Below are positions 35,569-49,234 of a stretch of 64,000 bases of DNA, piece after piece. The stretch is from assembly GCF_013912005.1 (NCBI RefSeq), contig NZ_JACESB010000004.1:62001-126000 (forward strand), written 5' to 3'. A program made the translations under genes and the position numbers. Below the pieces are notes generated by a model, which saw nothing but the letters and a program-made list of their open reading frames with translations, was not told where the DNA came from and ran no database searches. Each line of letters begins with the position of its first letter. Position 1 is the stretch's first letter. The DNA is from Brevundimonas sp. GTDB taxonomy: Bacteria; Pseudomonadota; Alphaproteobacteria; Caulobacterales; Caulobacteraceae.

Positions 35569-36060
35569 TCAGTCCGCGCCGGCGGGCCGGTTCTCCGCCC
35601 CGCACCGGGTGAGCAGGACGACGGCCCCGTTGCGATCGGGCCAGGTGAGACGCAGGGCGTCCCCCTGCACCTCGAGCCGGACGCGCTCCTGGCTGCGCAT
35701 CCCTTCGGCGTCGCAGGTCAGGGCCGCGTCGTAGCCGCCTGCCCGCTCGTCGATCCGGTCGATGGAGCAGCTGTTCTCATAGCCCTCGAAGCGGGTCGGG
35801 GTGATCTCGATCGGACGCTCGGCGCCCCGCGGCGCGGCGCACCAGGCCGGCTCGGCCGCCCAGCGTCCGACGAAGCTGGCGGCGCCGCTGCCCGGCAGGA
35901 CGGCGCCGACCTCGGCCGGAGGGGGCGGCGGAGGCGCGGCGCCCTCAGGGGCCGTGACCGGCGAGGCCGGATCGGTCGGCGGGTTCACCGACTCCCGGCC
36001 GCAGGCGGCGAGGCTGAGAAGGACGGCGGCGGAGAGAATCGGAAGACGAAGCGCGGTCAT
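35569..36060 (-). CDS. Unknown lipoprotein with Pro-rich linker
   Basis: The 163-residue protein has a lipoprotein signal ending LSLAAC (Cys near residue 20), a linker rich in Pro and Ala, and a compact beta-rich domain. The domain begins FVGRWAAEPAWC and contains several cysteines (AWCAAP, NSCSID, LTCDAEG, TRCGAE) that probably pair. The fold resembles small lipocalin-like periplasmic domains but no family was identified. The stop lies directly against the convergent ychF stop. It is divergent from the small gene at 36188. Confidence 0.7.
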   Translation of the reverse strand: MTALRLPILSAAVLLSLAACGRESVNPPTDPASPVTAPEGAAPPPPPPAEVGAVLPGSGAASFVGRWAAEPAWCAAPRGAERPIEITPTRFEGYENSCSIDRIDERAGGYDAALTCDAEGMRSQERVRLEVQGDALRLTWPDRNGAVVLLTRCGAENRPAGAD

Positions 36061-36187
36061 GGGTCGAGAACGCCCTGCGCCGCCCGGCGCTCCGCCTCGC
36101 TCCGATCACGAAATCGCGGCCAAGCTTGCATCCGCCGCAAGTTTTTGCGAGGCGTTCGCTGTGTCGAGAACTCAGGGGGTGTCCCGA

Positions 36188-36451
36188 ATGACTCAGAACA
36201 CGACCCCGTGGGGAGCCCAGATCGATCCGCTGGCGCAGGACGTCGCGGCGGTGCTCAAGCGGATGGGCGGCTCCGCCCACCAGCGCGACGTGGTGCAATG
36301 CGTCGCGGCGCTGAAGCGCCAGCGCGGCGAAACCGTCGCCCAGGATCTGGCGACCCGCATCGTCGAGGTGTTCGAACGCTACCGCGACCTCTTCTTCCGG
36401 CCCTTCGGCGAGGGGTCGCACCGGTGGGCGCTGCAACCCGGCGTCGCCTGA
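36188..36451 (+). CDS. Small helical protein of unknown function
   Basis: The 87-residue soluble protein is mostly predicted helix. It has TPWGAQIDPLAQDVAAVLKR near the start, then GGSAHQRDVVQCVAALKRQR, and ends FFRPFGEGSHRWALQPG. The central part resembles a small winged-helix-like DNA-binding shape, but this is a weak impression. ATG 36188 has no strong ribosome site (GGGGGTGTCCCGA upstream). A perfect terminator follows 16 nt after its stop, which supports a real transcript. Confidence 0.7.
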   Translation: MTQNTTPWGAQIDPLAQDVAAVLKRMGGSAHQRDVVQCVAALKRQRGETVAQDLATRIVEVFERYRDLFFRPFGEGSHRWALQPGVA

Positions 36452-36467
36452 CCCGGCGGAGAATTGA

Positions 36468-36499
36468 AAAGGGCCCGCGACCGGAGTCGCGGGCCCTTT
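36468..36499. terminator. Bidirectional intrinsic terminator
   Basis: A perfect 14-bp stem AAAGGGCCCGCGAC/GTCGCGGGCCCTTT with a CGGA loop has an A-run on one side and a T-run on the other. It serves both the gene ending at 36451 and the convergent outer-membrane protein gene ending at 36518. Confidence 0.9.
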
Positions 36500-36517
36500 C
36501 GCTGACCGGAGCTCCGA

Positions 36518-37045
36518 TCAGAAGCGGCGGACGAAGCTGAGGCCGTAGGTGTCGACCTCGCCGGCGTCGTCGCGGAAGTCGCGGCGGGTCCAGTCGGCGC
36601 GCAGGCCGTTCTGGGCGTCGAAGAACCAGTTGGCGCCGGCGCCGTAGTTGATGCTCTCGCCGTCCTCGCTGACGTCCACGCCCGCCACCTCGGCCTTCAG
36701 CGAGGTCGTGCCGTAGCCGACGCGACCGAACAGCTCGACGTTCTGGCTGACCGGCACCGTGCCCACCAGGTAGGCCGCGGCGTCGTATTCGTGCTCGAGG
36801 CTGCCGTCGACCCCGCCGACGGTGATGTCCTCATCCGCGACGCCGACCGAGGCTTCGCCCTCGATGCCGACCCACGGGTTGAAGCGGTAGCCGAGGCGGC
36901 CGGTCACAGCGCCGAGCTCGCCCTGGTCGCCGTCGAAGTGGGTGTAGCCGATCGAGCCGGTCACCGGCGACGTCGGGACCTGCGCCATGGCCGGCGCGGC
37001 GATCAGCGTAGTAAGAGCGGCGGTCGCGAGAAGAACGTTACGCAT
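36518..37045 (-). CDS. Outer-membrane beta-barrel protein
   Basis: The 175-residue protein has a signal peptide (ATAALTTLIAAPAMA, cleavage before QVPTS) and about eight amphipathic strands: GSIGYTHFDGD, LGAVTGRLGYRFNPWVGIEG, AAYLVGTVPVSQNVELFGRV and so on. It ends in phenylalanine (LSFVRRF), the BamA recognition signature. This fits small porin-like or OmpA-type barrels with a structural or adhesion role. The start is ATG 37045. The 187-nt upstream region holds its promoter and a bulged hairpin at 37151-37185. Confidence 0.85.
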   Translation of the reverse strand: MRNVLLATAALTTLIAAPAMAQVPTSPVTGSIGYTHFDGDQGELGAVTGRLGYRFNPWVGIEGEASVGVADEDITVGGVDGSLEHEYDAAAYLVGTVPVSQNVELFGRVGYGTTSLKAEVAGVDVSEDGESINYGAGANWFFDAQNGLRADWTRRDFRDDAGEVDTYGLSFVRRF

Positions 37046-37150
37046 TGTTTCTGTATCCTCTGGATGCGGTGACTGAAAGAGCCACCGGCCCCACCCAGCG
37101 GATACACAAATGGGTCGCCGGAACGGACGTTCCAGTGCTGACCGGACAGG

Positions 37151-37185
37151 CGTCGTCGACTGTGCGCCGCAGGGCACAGACGACG
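37151..37185 (-). terminator. Bulged hairpin in the ppdK-barrel gene interval
   Basis: CGTCGT(CGA)CTGTGC pairs with GCACAG ACGACG around an 8-nt loop, giving 12 bp with a 3-nt bulge. It lies between the ppdK stop and the barrel-protein gene, both on the minus strand. No T-run follows, so it may be a weak terminator or an mRNA-stabilising structure. Confidence 0.35.
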
Positions 37186-37233
37186 ATACGCCAATCGTGA
37201 CCTTATCGTGGTCTTGTTGAGGCAGACCGACTT

Positions 37234-39924
<2,691 letters not shown>

Positions 39925-40066
39925 CAAGCAGCCCCTGAGCCGTGGTTCATCGCGGCGGACTCGCTCCGGCCGCGGTCTGTGGCCCCGCTTAGCGCGCCGG
40001 AGGCGGCAAGGCGAGGCCGAGGGTGTAACAAAACGTGAGGCGACGTTGCGGTTCCGGCGGCGCGGC

Positions 40067-41326
40067 TCAGACGCGCCGGGACGTTCCGCCCGCCGGCGCT
40101 GCGGCAGGGGCCGCATCCGCCGCCGCCGAGGTCGACGGCGCGGGCGCGAGCGCGGGCTCCGGGGACAGGAACGAGCGACCCTCCCCCGCCGCCCGGGAGC
40201 GGAGCAGTTCGACGAAGCCGATGAAGTCCGTCAGCTGCTCATCGTAGAAGTCCGCCCGTTCGACCGGACCCATGTGCCCGGCGTCCTCGACCCGGACCAG
40301 TCGCGCCTGGGGCAGGACCGCGGCGATGTGTTCGCCCGCGTGGTCCCTGGTGATCAGGTCCCGCCCGCCGGCGAAGACCAGGGCCGGCACGTCGATACGG
40401 GGCAGCCGGTCCGTCACCGACCAGTGGATCATGGCCAGGTTTCCGCGCGCCTGGACGGCCGGGGAGGTCTTGGTCGGCAGCAGCGCGATCCGGTCGAGCT
40501 GCTCGCGCGTGGGTCGGGCGCCGAAGCCGACGAGGCGGGCGGCGAGGTGGGTCGCGCCGCTCAGGTACGCCTGCCAGTTCATCACCCATGTGAGCGGCGA
40601 GACCAGGGGCTCGAGCCGGCAGGCGACCTCCACCAGCGGCTGCAGCCGGGTGAACAGACCCGCGAGCGCCATGGTCGTGAGCGGATTGTTGTGGGTGGTG
40701 TTCATCAGGGCGATGGCGATGACGCGACGGTTCAGCAGCTCCGGGCGACGGGCGCACAGGGTGAGGGTCGTCATGCCGCCGATGCTGTGCCCCACGAGCA
40801 CCACCGGCCGGTGCGGCGGCAGGCTGTCGACGACCGCGTGCAGATCCTCGGCGAAGCCTTCGATGGAATAGCCCGCCGGCGGGCGACCGGACCGGCCCGA
40901 GCCGGGAAGGTCCCAGAACACGAGGCCGTACCGGTCCCCGAGGTCGCGGCGGGCCTCGGCCCACATGCGCGCGGACAGGCCCCAGCCGTGGGTGAAGACC
41001 AGCACCGGCCCCTCCTCGGCCCCCTCGTGCTCCACGTGGAGCCGGGCCCCGTCGGCGCCGTCCACCGTGAACGACCGGGCGGCGCGGCGCGCCTCGGCGC
41101 GCTTTCCGCCGCGCCCGAGCAGGAACAGCATCGGCGTCCGCCCGAGCACGCCGAAGAGCAGCAGCGCGCCGGCCCACCAGAGGCGCGTCTCCGACGGATC
41201 GGCGAGGCCCAGCGCCTCCGCCTGCCGCTCCGCCTCGTACCAGCTCCACGCCAGCCAGCCTCCGAGAACGAAGAGGGCGATGGACCCCAGGGCGAACAGG
41301 CGCTGCAGGAGGGCGAACAGGATCAT
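40067..41326 (-). CDS. Membrane-anchored alpha/beta hydrolase
   Basis: The 419-residue protein has two N-terminal membrane segments (LFALGSIALFVLGGWLAWSW near residue 11 and LWWAGALLLFGVLGRTPMLF near residue 48). An alpha/beta-hydrolase fold begins around residue 90 (VLVFTHGWGLSARMW). The nucleophile elbow is VLVGHSIGGMTTL, with a likely acid in FAGGRDLITRDHAG and the His in VEDAGHMGPVERADF. A C-terminal Ala/Pro-rich tail follows. The substrate is unknown. ATG 41326 was chosen; a TTG at 41359 is an alternative. It is divergent from ccrM. Confidence 0.82.
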   Translation of the reverse strand: MILFALLQRLFALGSIALFVLGGWLAWSWYEAERQAEALGLADPSETRLWWAGALLLFGVLGRTPMLFLLGRGGKRAEARRAARSFTVDGADGARLHVEHEGAEEGPVLVFTHGWGLSARMWAEARRDLGDRYGLVFWDLPGSGRSGRPPAGYSIEGFAEDLHAVVDSLPPHRPVVLVGHSIGGMTTLTLCARRPELLNRRVIAIALMNTTHNNPLTTMALAGLFTRLQPLVEVACRLEPLVSPLTWVMNWQAYLSGATHLAARLVGFGARPTREQLDRIALLPTKTSPAVQARGNLAMIHWSVTDRLPRIDVPALVFAGGRDLITRDHAGEHIAAVLPQARLVRVEDAGHMGPVERADFYDEQLTDFIGFVELLRSRAAGEGRSFLSPEPALAPAPSTSAAADAAPAAAPAGGTSRRV

Positions 41327-41392
41327 GGCGGGGTCCGGGGGAAAGGGGGCGCTCCTCAACCGCCCGGCCGCACAAGCGTTCCGCCCCTCCGG

Positions 41393-41419
41393 CTAACCGT
41401 GCCTTAACCGTAAGGATTC
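41393..41419 (+). promoter_or_regulatory. ccrM promoter: CtrA-like box and GANTC site
   Basis: CTAA-N7-TTAAC (41393-41408) is one base from the CtrA consensus TTAA-N7-TTAAC. It is followed by GATTC (41415-41419), a CcrM methylation site. In Caulobacter crescentus ccrM is activated by CtrA late in the cell cycle and its leader contains GANTC sites that affect expression. The same elements, in the same order, lie 37-63 nt upstream of this ATG. Regulation here is inferred from that match. Confidence 0.65.
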
Positions 41420-41440
41420 ACCTTGCCGGTCTCAGAGTAG

Positions 41441-42535
<1,095 letters not shown>

Positions 42536-42640
42536 GCGCGCCGGGCTCTCGCGGCCAGGCTGCACGGCGCCTTCGCCCGTGCGAAGGATTCCGCTCGTTG
42601 GGAGGCGCAACCGGCTGGGCGAGGTGCGGCTGCTGCTGCG

Positions 42641-43684
42641 CTAGCCGGCCAGACCCCGGTCGAGCGCCTTGCGGAAGACGGTGGGCAGGGCGGCCCGCGC
42701 CGCCTCGACCGGAGTCCACAGGAAGTCGCCCCTCCCCGTGCCGGCGCGGACGTTCAGGGTGAGGGCGAAGTGGGTGAAGACGTGCTCCACGGCGCCGACG
42801 TCGCGCCAGTCGTCGGCGGCGGGCGGCGGCGGCGGCTCGACGGCCGCGGGGCCCCAGTCCGAGGTCGGCAGGCCGAGCATCCCGCCCAGCAGCCCCTTGG
42901 CCGGCCGGCGCACGAGGGCGACCCGCCCTTCCCCGTCGCGCAGCACCCAGGTGACGCCGTGGCGGCGCGGCCGTTCCGGCTTCGGCGCCTTCAGCGGCCA
43001 GCGTCCGGGCGTCCCCGAGGCGAAGGCCGCGCAGCAGCCCGTCAGGGGGCAGGCGTCGCAGAGGGGGCGACCGGGGCGGCAGACCGTCGCGCCGAGATCC
43101 ATCAGGGCCTGGGCCCAGTCGCCCGGCCGGTCGTCGGCGACCAGCGACCCGGCGAGGCGGCGCAGCTCCGGCTTCGCGGCCGGCAGCGGCGTCTCCAGCG
43201 CAAAGAGCCGGGCCATGACCCGCTCGACGTTGCCGTCGACGACGTTGGCGGGGCATCCGAAGGCGATCGCGGCCACGGCGGCGGCCGTGTAGGGGCCGAC
43301 GCCCGGAAGAGCGAGCAGGCCGGCTTCCGTTTCCGGGAACACGCCGCCGTGGTCACGGGCGACGGCGCGGGCGCAGGCCAGCAGGTTGCGGGCCCGGGCG
43401 TAGTAGCCGAGGCCCGCCCAGGCGGCCATGACGTCGGCGTCATCGGCGGCGGCGAGGTGGACGACGGTCGGCCAGCGGGCGGTGAAGGCCTCGAAATAGG
43501 GGGCGGCGTGAACGGTGGTGGTCTGCTGCAGCATCACCTCGGACAGCCAGACGCGGTAGGGGTCGGCTCGGACGCCGCCCGTCGTACGCCAGACCAGCGG
43601 CCGGGCGTGGGCGTCGTACCAGTCGAGCAGGGCGGCGCGGAGGGCGGGAACGTCGGGCCGGGACTCTGGGGGGACGGCAGGCAT
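42641..43684 (-). CDS. mutY: A/G-specific adenine glycosylase MutY
   Basis: Base-excision repair enzyme that removes adenine mispaired with 8-oxoguanine. The 347 residues have the catalytic Glu in WLSEVMLQQTTT, the helix-hairpin-helix LPGVGPYTAAAVAAIAFG, and the catalytic Asp in NVVDGNVERVMARL. The four [4Fe-4S] cysteines lie in CRPGRPLCDACPLTGCC. A C-terminal NUDIX-like MutT domain (VALVRRPAKGLLGGMLGLPT) recognises 8-oxoG. It is divergent from dciA over 22 nt. Confidence 0.95.
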   Translation of the reverse strand: MPAVPPESRPDVPALRAALLDWYDAHARPLVWRTTGGVRADPYRVWLSEVMLQQTTTVHAAPYFEAFTARWPTVVHLAAADDADVMAAWAGLGYYARARNLLACARAVARDHGGVFPETEAGLLALPGVGPYTAAAVAAIAFGCPANVVDGNVERVMARLFALETPLPAAKPELRRLAGSLVADDRPGDWAQALMDLGATVCRPGRPLCDACPLTGCCAAFASGTPGRWPLKAPKPERPRRHGVTWVLRDGEGRVALVRRPAKGLLGGMLGLPTSDWGPAAVEPPPPPAADDWRDVGAVEHVFTHFALTLNVRAGTGRGDFLWTPVEAARAALPTVFRKALDRGLAG

Positions 43685-43706
43685 CGATCCGCGCTATAAA
43701 GCAGGA

Positions 43707-44261
43707 ATGCGCCGCCCGCTGCCCACCGATGAAGAGGTTCGCGAAATCCTGTCGCGACGGCGCACCCGGCCGGCCCCGCGCCCGGCGCCGAAGGCCGGCC
43801 GCGCCCTGCAGGGGCTGATCCGCGAACTGGACGCCAGGCTGGGCCGCGGGGCCGGCGCGCTGGAGCCGCGCTGGCGCGAGATCGTCGGCGAGCGGCTGGC
43901 GCGGGTGACGCGGCCGCAGAAGCTGACCCGGGGACGCGACGGCAAGGGCGGCACGCTGGAGCTGCGCGTGGCCGGGCCCGCGGCCTTGCTGGTGCAGCAT
44001 CAGTCCGAGGACATCCTGCAGCGGGTCAACCTGTTCCTCGGCCCGGGTTCGGTGGAGAAGCTGCGCATCGCCCAGGGACCGGTGAAGCCGCTGGCGGACG
44101 CGCCGGCGCCGCCGCGGCGCAGGACCGTGCAGCCGCCGCTGCCGGCTTCGGTGGAGGCGGAACTGAAGGCGGCGATCGACCCGGCGCCGGAGCCCCTGAA
44201 GGGGCCGCTGGAGCGGCTGGGGCGCGCGGTGCTCGGCGAGGGCGGCCGCGGCTCCCGTTGA
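43707..44261 (+). CDS. dciA: DUF721 protein, DciA-type replicative helicase loader
   Basis: DciA (DUF721) is the ancestral loader of DnaB helicase in bacteria lacking DnaC or DnaI. The 184 residues have the KH-like domain at about 30-125: LDARLGRGAGALEPRWREIV, then VTRPQKLTRGRDGKGGTLEL and LLVQHQSEDILQRVNLFLG. A Pro-rich and variable C-terminus follows. Alphaproteobacteria commonly encode it near mutY, as here. The role as DnaB loader is established for other species and inferred here. Confidence 0.85.
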   Translation: MRRPLPTDEEVREILSRRRTRPAPRPAPKAGRALQGLIRELDARLGRGAGALEPRWREIVGERLARVTRPQKLTRGRDGKGGTLELRVAGPAALLVQHQSEDILQRVNLFLGPGSVEKLRIAQGPVKPLADAPAPPRRRTVQPPLPASVEAELKAAIDPAPEPLKGPLERLGRAVLGEGGRGSR

Positions 44262-44358
44262 CAAAACTTCGCCGCTTCTGTTCTCGAAAACCACGAACGC
44301 GCGACTTTCCGGGGAATCGCGCGATGCTTCCGAATCCCGCTCCAGTGAGGACGACGCG

Positions 44359-45012
44359 ATGAGCGCCATGAAGTCGAAATTCGCCGCCATGAGCCGCCGG
44401 GCGGCGATGACCGCCGCGGCGCTGGCCTCCATGGCCGCCCTGGCCGGCTGCGGCGGCAGCGGCGCGGGCGCGGCGGCCGAGGGCGACATGGCCATGGGCG
44501 CCCCGGAAGGCGCCAAGGTGACGGTGGTCGAGTACGCCTCGGTGACCTGCCCCCACTGCGCGGCCTGGCAGGAGCAGGTGTGGCCGCAGTTCAAGGCGAA
44601 GTACGTCGACACCAACAAGGTGCGCTACGTGTTCCGCGAACTGCCGACGCCGCCCGCGAACGTCGCCATCGCCGGATTCGCGATCGCGCGCTGCGCCGGC
44701 GAGGACAAGTATTTCGACGTCGTCCACGCCATCATGGAGAGCCAGGAAGAGTGGCGCGCCGGCGTGAACCCGCGCGACACCCTGTTCCGGGTCGGCAACG
44801 GCGCCGGTCTGAGCAACGAGCAGATCAGCGCCTGCATCACCGATCCGGAGAACCTCAAGGCCGCCGACGAGCGCGCCCGGGCCGCCGTTCAGGCCGGCGT
44901 GACGGGCACTCCGGCCTTCTTCGTCAACGGGACCCAGGTCATCAGCCCCGGCGGCGAGGGCGCGAGCCTCGAGGACCTGTCGAAGGCCATCGACGCCGAG
45001 CTGGCGAAGTAG
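44359..45012 (+). CDS. DsbA-family thiol oxidoreductase lipoprotein
   Basis: The 217-residue periplasmic thioredoxin-fold protein has a lipoprotein signal ending AALAGCGG (Cys near residue 31). The active site is CPHC in VEYASVTCPHCAAWQEQV, and the cis-proline segment is GTPAFFVNGTQV. It resembles DsbA/DsbG-like proteins of the BdbD type found in Caulobacterales. It is followed 7 nt later by a second such protein. No DsbB partner lies in the window. TTGACA at 44259 may be the -35 of a promoter. Confidence 0.85.
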   Translation: MSAMKSKFAAMSRRAAMTAAALASMAALAGCGGSGAGAAAEGDMAMGAPEGAKVTVVEYASVTCPHCAAWQEQVWPQFKAKYVDTNKVRYVFRELPTPPANVAIAGFAIARCAGEDKYFDVVHAIMESQEEWRAGVNPRDTLFRVGNGAGLSNEQISACITDPENLKAADERARAAVQAGVTGTPAFFVNGTQVISPGGEGASLEDLSKAIDAELAK

Positions 45013-45019
45013 GACCGCG

Positions 45020-45643
45020 ATGCAGGCGGTCCGGCGCTCCCTGCTGATCGCGGCGCTGGCCCTGCTGGCGCCGCTGGCCGCCGTCCCCGCGGCGGCCTCT
45101 CCGGGGCCGGTGGCGCCGGTCACCGCCGCCGACCGGACCATCGGCCGCCCGGACGCGCCGGTCACGGTGATCGAGTACGCCTCCTTCGCCTGTCCATCCT
45201 GCGCCGACTGGCACCGCTTCGTCTGGCCGCTGTTCAAACAGCGGCTGGTCGACACCGGACAGGTGCGTTTCGTGTTCCGCAACCTGCCCACCCAGCCGGA
45301 GCAGATCTCGCTGCCGGCGGCGGCGCTGGCGCGCTGCGCCGCCCCGGAGCGCTTCTTCGAGGTGACCTCCATCCTGATGGCCGGACAGGCGGCGGTGCTC
45401 CGCGGCGGAGACCGCGCGGACTGGTACGCCCCGGCCATCGCCGCCAGCGGCCGGACGCAGGCGCAGATCGAGGCCTGCGCGACGACGCCGGAGACCCGGG
45501 CCGCGATCAACCGCGATATCGAGACCGCCCACGCGGCGGACGCGCACCATACCCCCAGCTTCTTCGTCAACGGCCGGCCGGTCGCCGACCGGTCGCTGGG
45601 CGGGCTGGAGATCGCCGTGCGCGCCGCCCTGGCCGAGCGCTGA
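45020..45643 (+). CDS. DsbA-family thiol oxidoreductase (secreted)
   Basis: The 207-residue periplasmic thioredoxin-fold protein has a cleavable signal ([20 protein letters not shown]) and the active site CPSC in [17 protein letters not shown]. The cis-proline region is [12 protein letters not shown]. It shares the layout of the preceding lipoprotein, so the two are likely paralogues that differ in anchoring. Spacing of 7 nt before and 13 nt after suggests one transcript dsbA-dsbA-smc; the link to smc is probably just transcriptional. Confidence 0.84.
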   Translation: MQAVRRSLLIAALALLAPLAAVPAAASPGPVAPVTAADRTIGRPDAPVTVIEYASFACPSCADWHRFVWPLFKQRLVDTGQVRFVFRNLPTQPEQISLPAAALARCAAPERFFEVTSILMAGQAAVLRGGDRADWYAPAIAASGRTQAQIEACATTPETRAAINRDIETAHAADAHHTPSFFVNGRPVADRSLGGLEIAVRAALAER

Positions 45644-45656
45644 GGACGCCGCCCGG

Positions 45657-48600
45657 GTGCAGTTCCAGCGCCTCAGACTGGTCGGGTTCAAGTCCTTCGT
45701 CGATCCGACGGAGTTCCACATCGAGCCCGGCCTGACCGGCATCGTCGGCCCCAACGGCTGCGGCAAGTCCAATGTGCTGGAGAGCCTGCGCTGGGTGATG
45801 GGGGCGAACTCCGCCAAGGCCATGCGCGGCCAGGGCATGGACGACGTGATCTTCGCCGGCGCCGCCAACCGTCCGCCGCGCAGTCACGCCGAGGTGCAGC
45901 TGACCATCGACAACGCCCAGCGCCGGGCGCCGCAGCCGTTCACCGACAGTCCCATGCTGGAGGTGTCGCGGCGCATCGACCGGGGCCAGGGCTCGACCTA
46001 CCGCATCAACGGCAAGGAGGTCCGCGCGCGGGATGTCCAGCTGCTGTTCGCCGACGCCTCGACCGGGGCGAACAGCCCGGCGCTGGTGCGTCAGGGCCAG
46101 ATCAGCGAACTGATCGCCGCCCGACCGCAGAACCGCCGCCGCATCCTCGAGGAGGCCGGCGGCGTCGCCGGCCTGCACACCCGGCGGCACGAGGCGGAGC
46201 TGCGGCTGAAGGCGGCCGAGGCCAATCTGGAGCGGCTGGACGACATCGGCCGTGAGCTGGAGACGACCCTGACCCGGCTGAAGCGCGAGGCGCGGCAGGC
46301 GGAGAAGTACAAGAAGATCTCGGCCGAGATCCGCGCCCTTCAGGCGGCCCTGCTCTATGTGCGCTGGAACGATGCGCGTGTGGCCGCCGAGGCCGCGGCG
46401 CAGGAGCTGGCGGAGGCCGACCGGGCGGTGCTGGAGGCGACCACCGCCTCGGGACGCGCCCAGACCGCGGCGCTGAACGCCCAGGAGGCGCTGAAGCCGG
46501 CGCGCGAGGAGGATGCGGTGGCCGGGGCCCTGCTGCACCGCGCCTCGCTGGAGCGCGACCGGCTGGACATGGCCGAGCAGCAGGCGCGGGCGGAGGTGGA
46601 GCGGCTGAAGGCGGAAGGCGCGCGCATCGCGGCCGACGTCGAACGCGAAACGGCCATGGCCGGCGACGCCGAGGGCGAGCTGGCCCGGCTGGCGGCGGCG
46701 CTGGAGGCGCTGTCGGCGGAGATCGCCGCGGCGCCGGCGCGAGGGCCTGAGCTGGAGGCGGCGCTGGCCGCAGCGGAGGCGGCGCGCAAGGCGGCCGACG
46801 CCGAGGTCGAGCGGGTCGCCGGGGCGGTGGCCGCGGTCGAGGCGCGGGTCTCTGCGGAAAACGCCCGCCGCCGCGACGCCGAGGCGCGCGTCCAGCGGGC
46901 GGAGGCGCAGCTGGCGACGGCTCAGCGGGAACGCGAGGCGCTGGGGCCGCTGGAAACCCCGGAGATCGAGGCGGCGCAGGCGGCGCTGGGACAGGCCCAG
47001 GCGGCGCTGGCGGCGGCGCGCGCCGCGGTGGAGACGGCCGAGGCGGATCGCGGCGAACGGGCCCGGGCCGAGCAGGAGGCCCGGCAGGCGGCGCGGGCGG
47101 CGGAGGACCGGCTGGGTCGGCTGCAGACCGAGGCCCGCGGCCTCGCCCAGCTGCTGGTGCAGGGCAAGCGCGAGCATCCGCCGGCGTTGGACCGGGTGCA
47201 GGCGGACAAGGGCTATGAGGCGGCGCTGGCGGCGGCGCTGGGCGACGATCTTGACGCGGCCTTGGACGCCCGGGCGGCGGCCTACTGGGGCGGAGCCGAG
47301 GCCCCCTCCCCCGACTGGCCGGCCGGGGTGGAGCCGTTGGCGGAGAGGGTCAGCGCGCCGGAGCAGCTGAAGGCCCGCCTCGCCCTCTGCGGCGTGGCGA
47401 AACGCGCCGACATCGCGGCCCTGGCGGGGGCGCTGCCGGCGGGGGCCCGGCTGGTGACGGTCGAGGGCGACCTGTGGCGCTGGGACGGCTTCGTGCAGCG
47501 CGCCGAGGCGCCGCGCCCCGCGGCCGTGCGCCTGGCGCAGCGCACCCGGCTGTCGGAGCTGGAGACCGAGATCGACGCCGGCAAGCCGGCGCTGGAGGCC
47601 GCGCAGGCGACGCTCAAGGCGGCCGGGGAAGCCTTCCGGGCGGCCGAGGACGCGGTGAAGGCCGCCCGGGCGGCCCCCTTCCCCCTCGACAAGGCGGTCA
47701 CGGCGGCGCGCGACCGGGTGGAAGCCCTGGCCCGCGAGCAGGCCCGCAAGGAGGCGCGGGCGCAGGCGCTGGACGAGACGCTGGAGCGACTGACCGCCGA
47801 GGTCGAGGCGGCGCGGACCGGGCTGGCCGAGGCGCAGGGGACCGAGGCGCCGTCCGAGACGCTGGAGGGGCTGCGCGCCGAGCTCACGGCCGCCCGGGCG
47901 GCGGCGGACGCGGCGCGGGGCGCGGCCGCCGAGGCGCGGCTGGCCCGGGACGCCGAGGCCCGCGAGGTGGCGGGCCGTCAGGCGCGGCTGGACGGGCTGA
48001 CGCGGGAGCGGGACGGCTGGGCCGGCCGGGCGAAGGACGCCCGGGCGCGCATCGTCGCCCTGGAGAAGGAGGCGGAGAAGACCGCCGCCCGGCTGCAGGC
48101 GGCGGCGGACGCCCCCGAGCAGCTGGCGGCGCAGCGGTCGAAGCTGCTGGACGCGCTGACCATGGCCGAGACCCGGCGCAAGGCCGCCGCCGACGCCCTG
48201 GCCACGGCCGAGGCCGCGGCGGGCGAGGCCGACCGGGCGGCGCGGGCCGCCGAGAGCGCCGCGTCGCAGGCCCGCGAGGCGCGCGCCGGGCTGGCGGCGC
48301 GGGCGGAGGCCGCGGCCGAACGGCTGGCCGAGGCCGAGCAGAACGTGCGCGAGACGGCGCAGATGTCGCCCGAGGAGCTGGGTCAGAAGCTGCAGGACGA
48401 CGCCATCGCCCGCCCGCCCGACGCCGCCGGCGCCGAAAGCCTGCTCTACGGGCTGGAGCGGGAGCGCGAGGCGCTGGGCGCGGTCAACCTGCTGGCCGAG
48501 GAGGAGGCCAACGAATACGGCGACCGGCTGCAGACCATGAAGGTCGAGCGCTCGGACCTGACCAACGCCATCGCCCGGCTGCGGGACGGCATCGACGAGC

Positions 48601-49094
48601 TCAACGCCGAGGGCCGCGAGCGGCTGGTGGCGGCGTTCGACATCATCAACGACAACTTTAAGACCCTGTTCGAGGCCCTGTTCGGCGGCGGCCAGGCCGA
48701 GCTGAAGCTGGTCGAAAGCGACGATCCGCTGGAGGCGGGGCTGGAGATCTACGCCTGCCCGCCGGGCAAGCGTCTGGCGGTGATGAGCCTGATGTCCGGC
48801 GGCGAGCAGGCGCTGACGGCGGCGGCGCTGATCTTCGCGGTCTTCCTCGCCAACCCGGCCCCGGTCTGCGTGCTCGACGAGGTCGACGCGCCGCTGGACG
48901 ACGCCAACGTCGACCGCTTCTGCCGCATGCTGGACGAGATGCGGAAACGGACGGACACCCGCTTCATCGTCATCACCCACAACCCGGTGACCATGAGCCG
49001 GATGGACCGGCTGTACGGGGTGACCATGCCCGAACGGGGGGTGAGCCAGCTGGTCAGCGTCGACCTGACCCAGGCGGAGAAGCTGGTGGCGTAG
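45657..49094 (+). CDS. smc: Chromosome segregation ATPase Smc
   Basis: Core ATPase of the condensin complex with ScpA and ScpB. The 1145 residues show Walker [21 protein letters not shown] near residue 31, long Ala/Glu-rich coiled coils (about 165-480 and 640-920), a hinge around residues 515-620 ([20 protein letters not shown]), the ABC signature [11 protein letters not shown] near residue 1043, and Walker [15 protein letters not shown] near residue 1067. The start is GTG 45657. The 3' end runs straight into the heptamer-repeat structure. Confidence 0.96.
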   Translation: MQFQRLRLVGFKSFVDPTEFHIEPGLTGIVGPNGCGKSNVLESLRWVMGANSAKAMRGQGMDDVIFAGAANRPPRSHAEVQLTIDNAQRRAPQPFTDSPMLEVSRRIDRGQGSTYRINGKEVRARDVQLLFADASTGANSPALVRQGQISELIAARPQNRRRILEEAGGVAGLHTRRHEAELRLKAAEANLERLDDIGRELETTLTRLKREARQAEKYKKISAEIRALQAALLYVRWNDARVAAEAAAQELAEADRAVLEATTASGRAQTAALNAQEALKPAREEDAVAGALLHRASLERDRLDMAEQQARAEVERLKAEGARIAADVERETAMAGDAEGELARLAAALEALSAEIAAAPARGPELEAALAAAEAARKAADAEVERVAGAVAAVEARVSAENARRRDAEARVQRAEAQLATAQREREALGPLETPEIEAAQAALGQAQAALAAARAAVETAEADRGERARAEQEARQAARAAEDRLGRLQTEARGLAQLLVQGKREHPPALDRVQADKGYEAALAAALGDDLDAALDARAAAYWGGAEAPSPDWPAGVEPLAERVSAPEQLKARLALCGVAKRADIAALAGALPAGARLVTVEGDLWRWDGFVQRAEAPRPAAVRLAQRTRLSELETEIDAGKPALEAAQATLKAAGEAFRAAEDAVKAARAAPFPLDKAVTAARDRVEALAREQARKEARAQALDETLERLTAEVEAARTGLAEAQGTEAPSETLEGLRAELTAARAAADAARGAAAEARLARDAEAREVAGRQARLDGLTRERDGWAGRAKDARARIVALEKEAEKTAARLQAAADAPEQLAAQRSKLLDALTMAETRRKAAADALATAEAAAGEADRAARAAESAASQAREARAGLAARAEAAAERLAEAEQNVRETAQMSPEELGQKLQDDAIARPPDAAGAESLLYGLEREREALGAVNLLAEEEANEYGDRLQTMKVERSDLTNAIARLRDGIDELNAEGRERLVAAFDIINDNFKTLFEALFGGGQAELKLVESDDPLEAGLEIYACPPGKRLAVMSLMSGGEQALTAAALIFAVFLANPAPVCVLDEVDAPLDDANVDRFCRMLDEMRKRTDTRFIVITHNPVTMSRMDRLYGVTMPERGVSQLVSVDLTQAEKLVA

Positions 49095-49234
49095 AGTGAG
49101 TGAGTAGCGAGTAGTGAGTAGTGAGTAGTGATTAGTTAATTGCGACTGACGGCTAATGACAGCCATCTTCCCTACTCACTACTCACTACTCACTACTCAC
49201 TACTCACTACTCACTACTCACTATTCGCTACTCA
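49095..49234. repeat. Inverted heptamer-repeat structure 1 (TGAGTAG / CTACTCA)
   Basis: The left arm (49101-49135) holds five TGAGTAG-type units: three exact, one CGAGTAG and one TGATTAG. The right arm (49172-49234) holds nine CTACTCA-type units, of which units 1-7 and 9 are exact and unit 8 is CTATTCG. The arms are reverse complements, so the DNA could form a hairpin or cruciform with a 36-nt loop. It sits between the convergent ends of smc and the wecG-like gene, whose stop codon lies inside unit 8. A sister structure is at 52281-52364. Confidence 0.9.

Noticed and set aside
49095-49234. CRISPR-like array
   Set aside because: Units are 7 nt, contiguous, without spacers, and form inverted arms. 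No cas genes are present.
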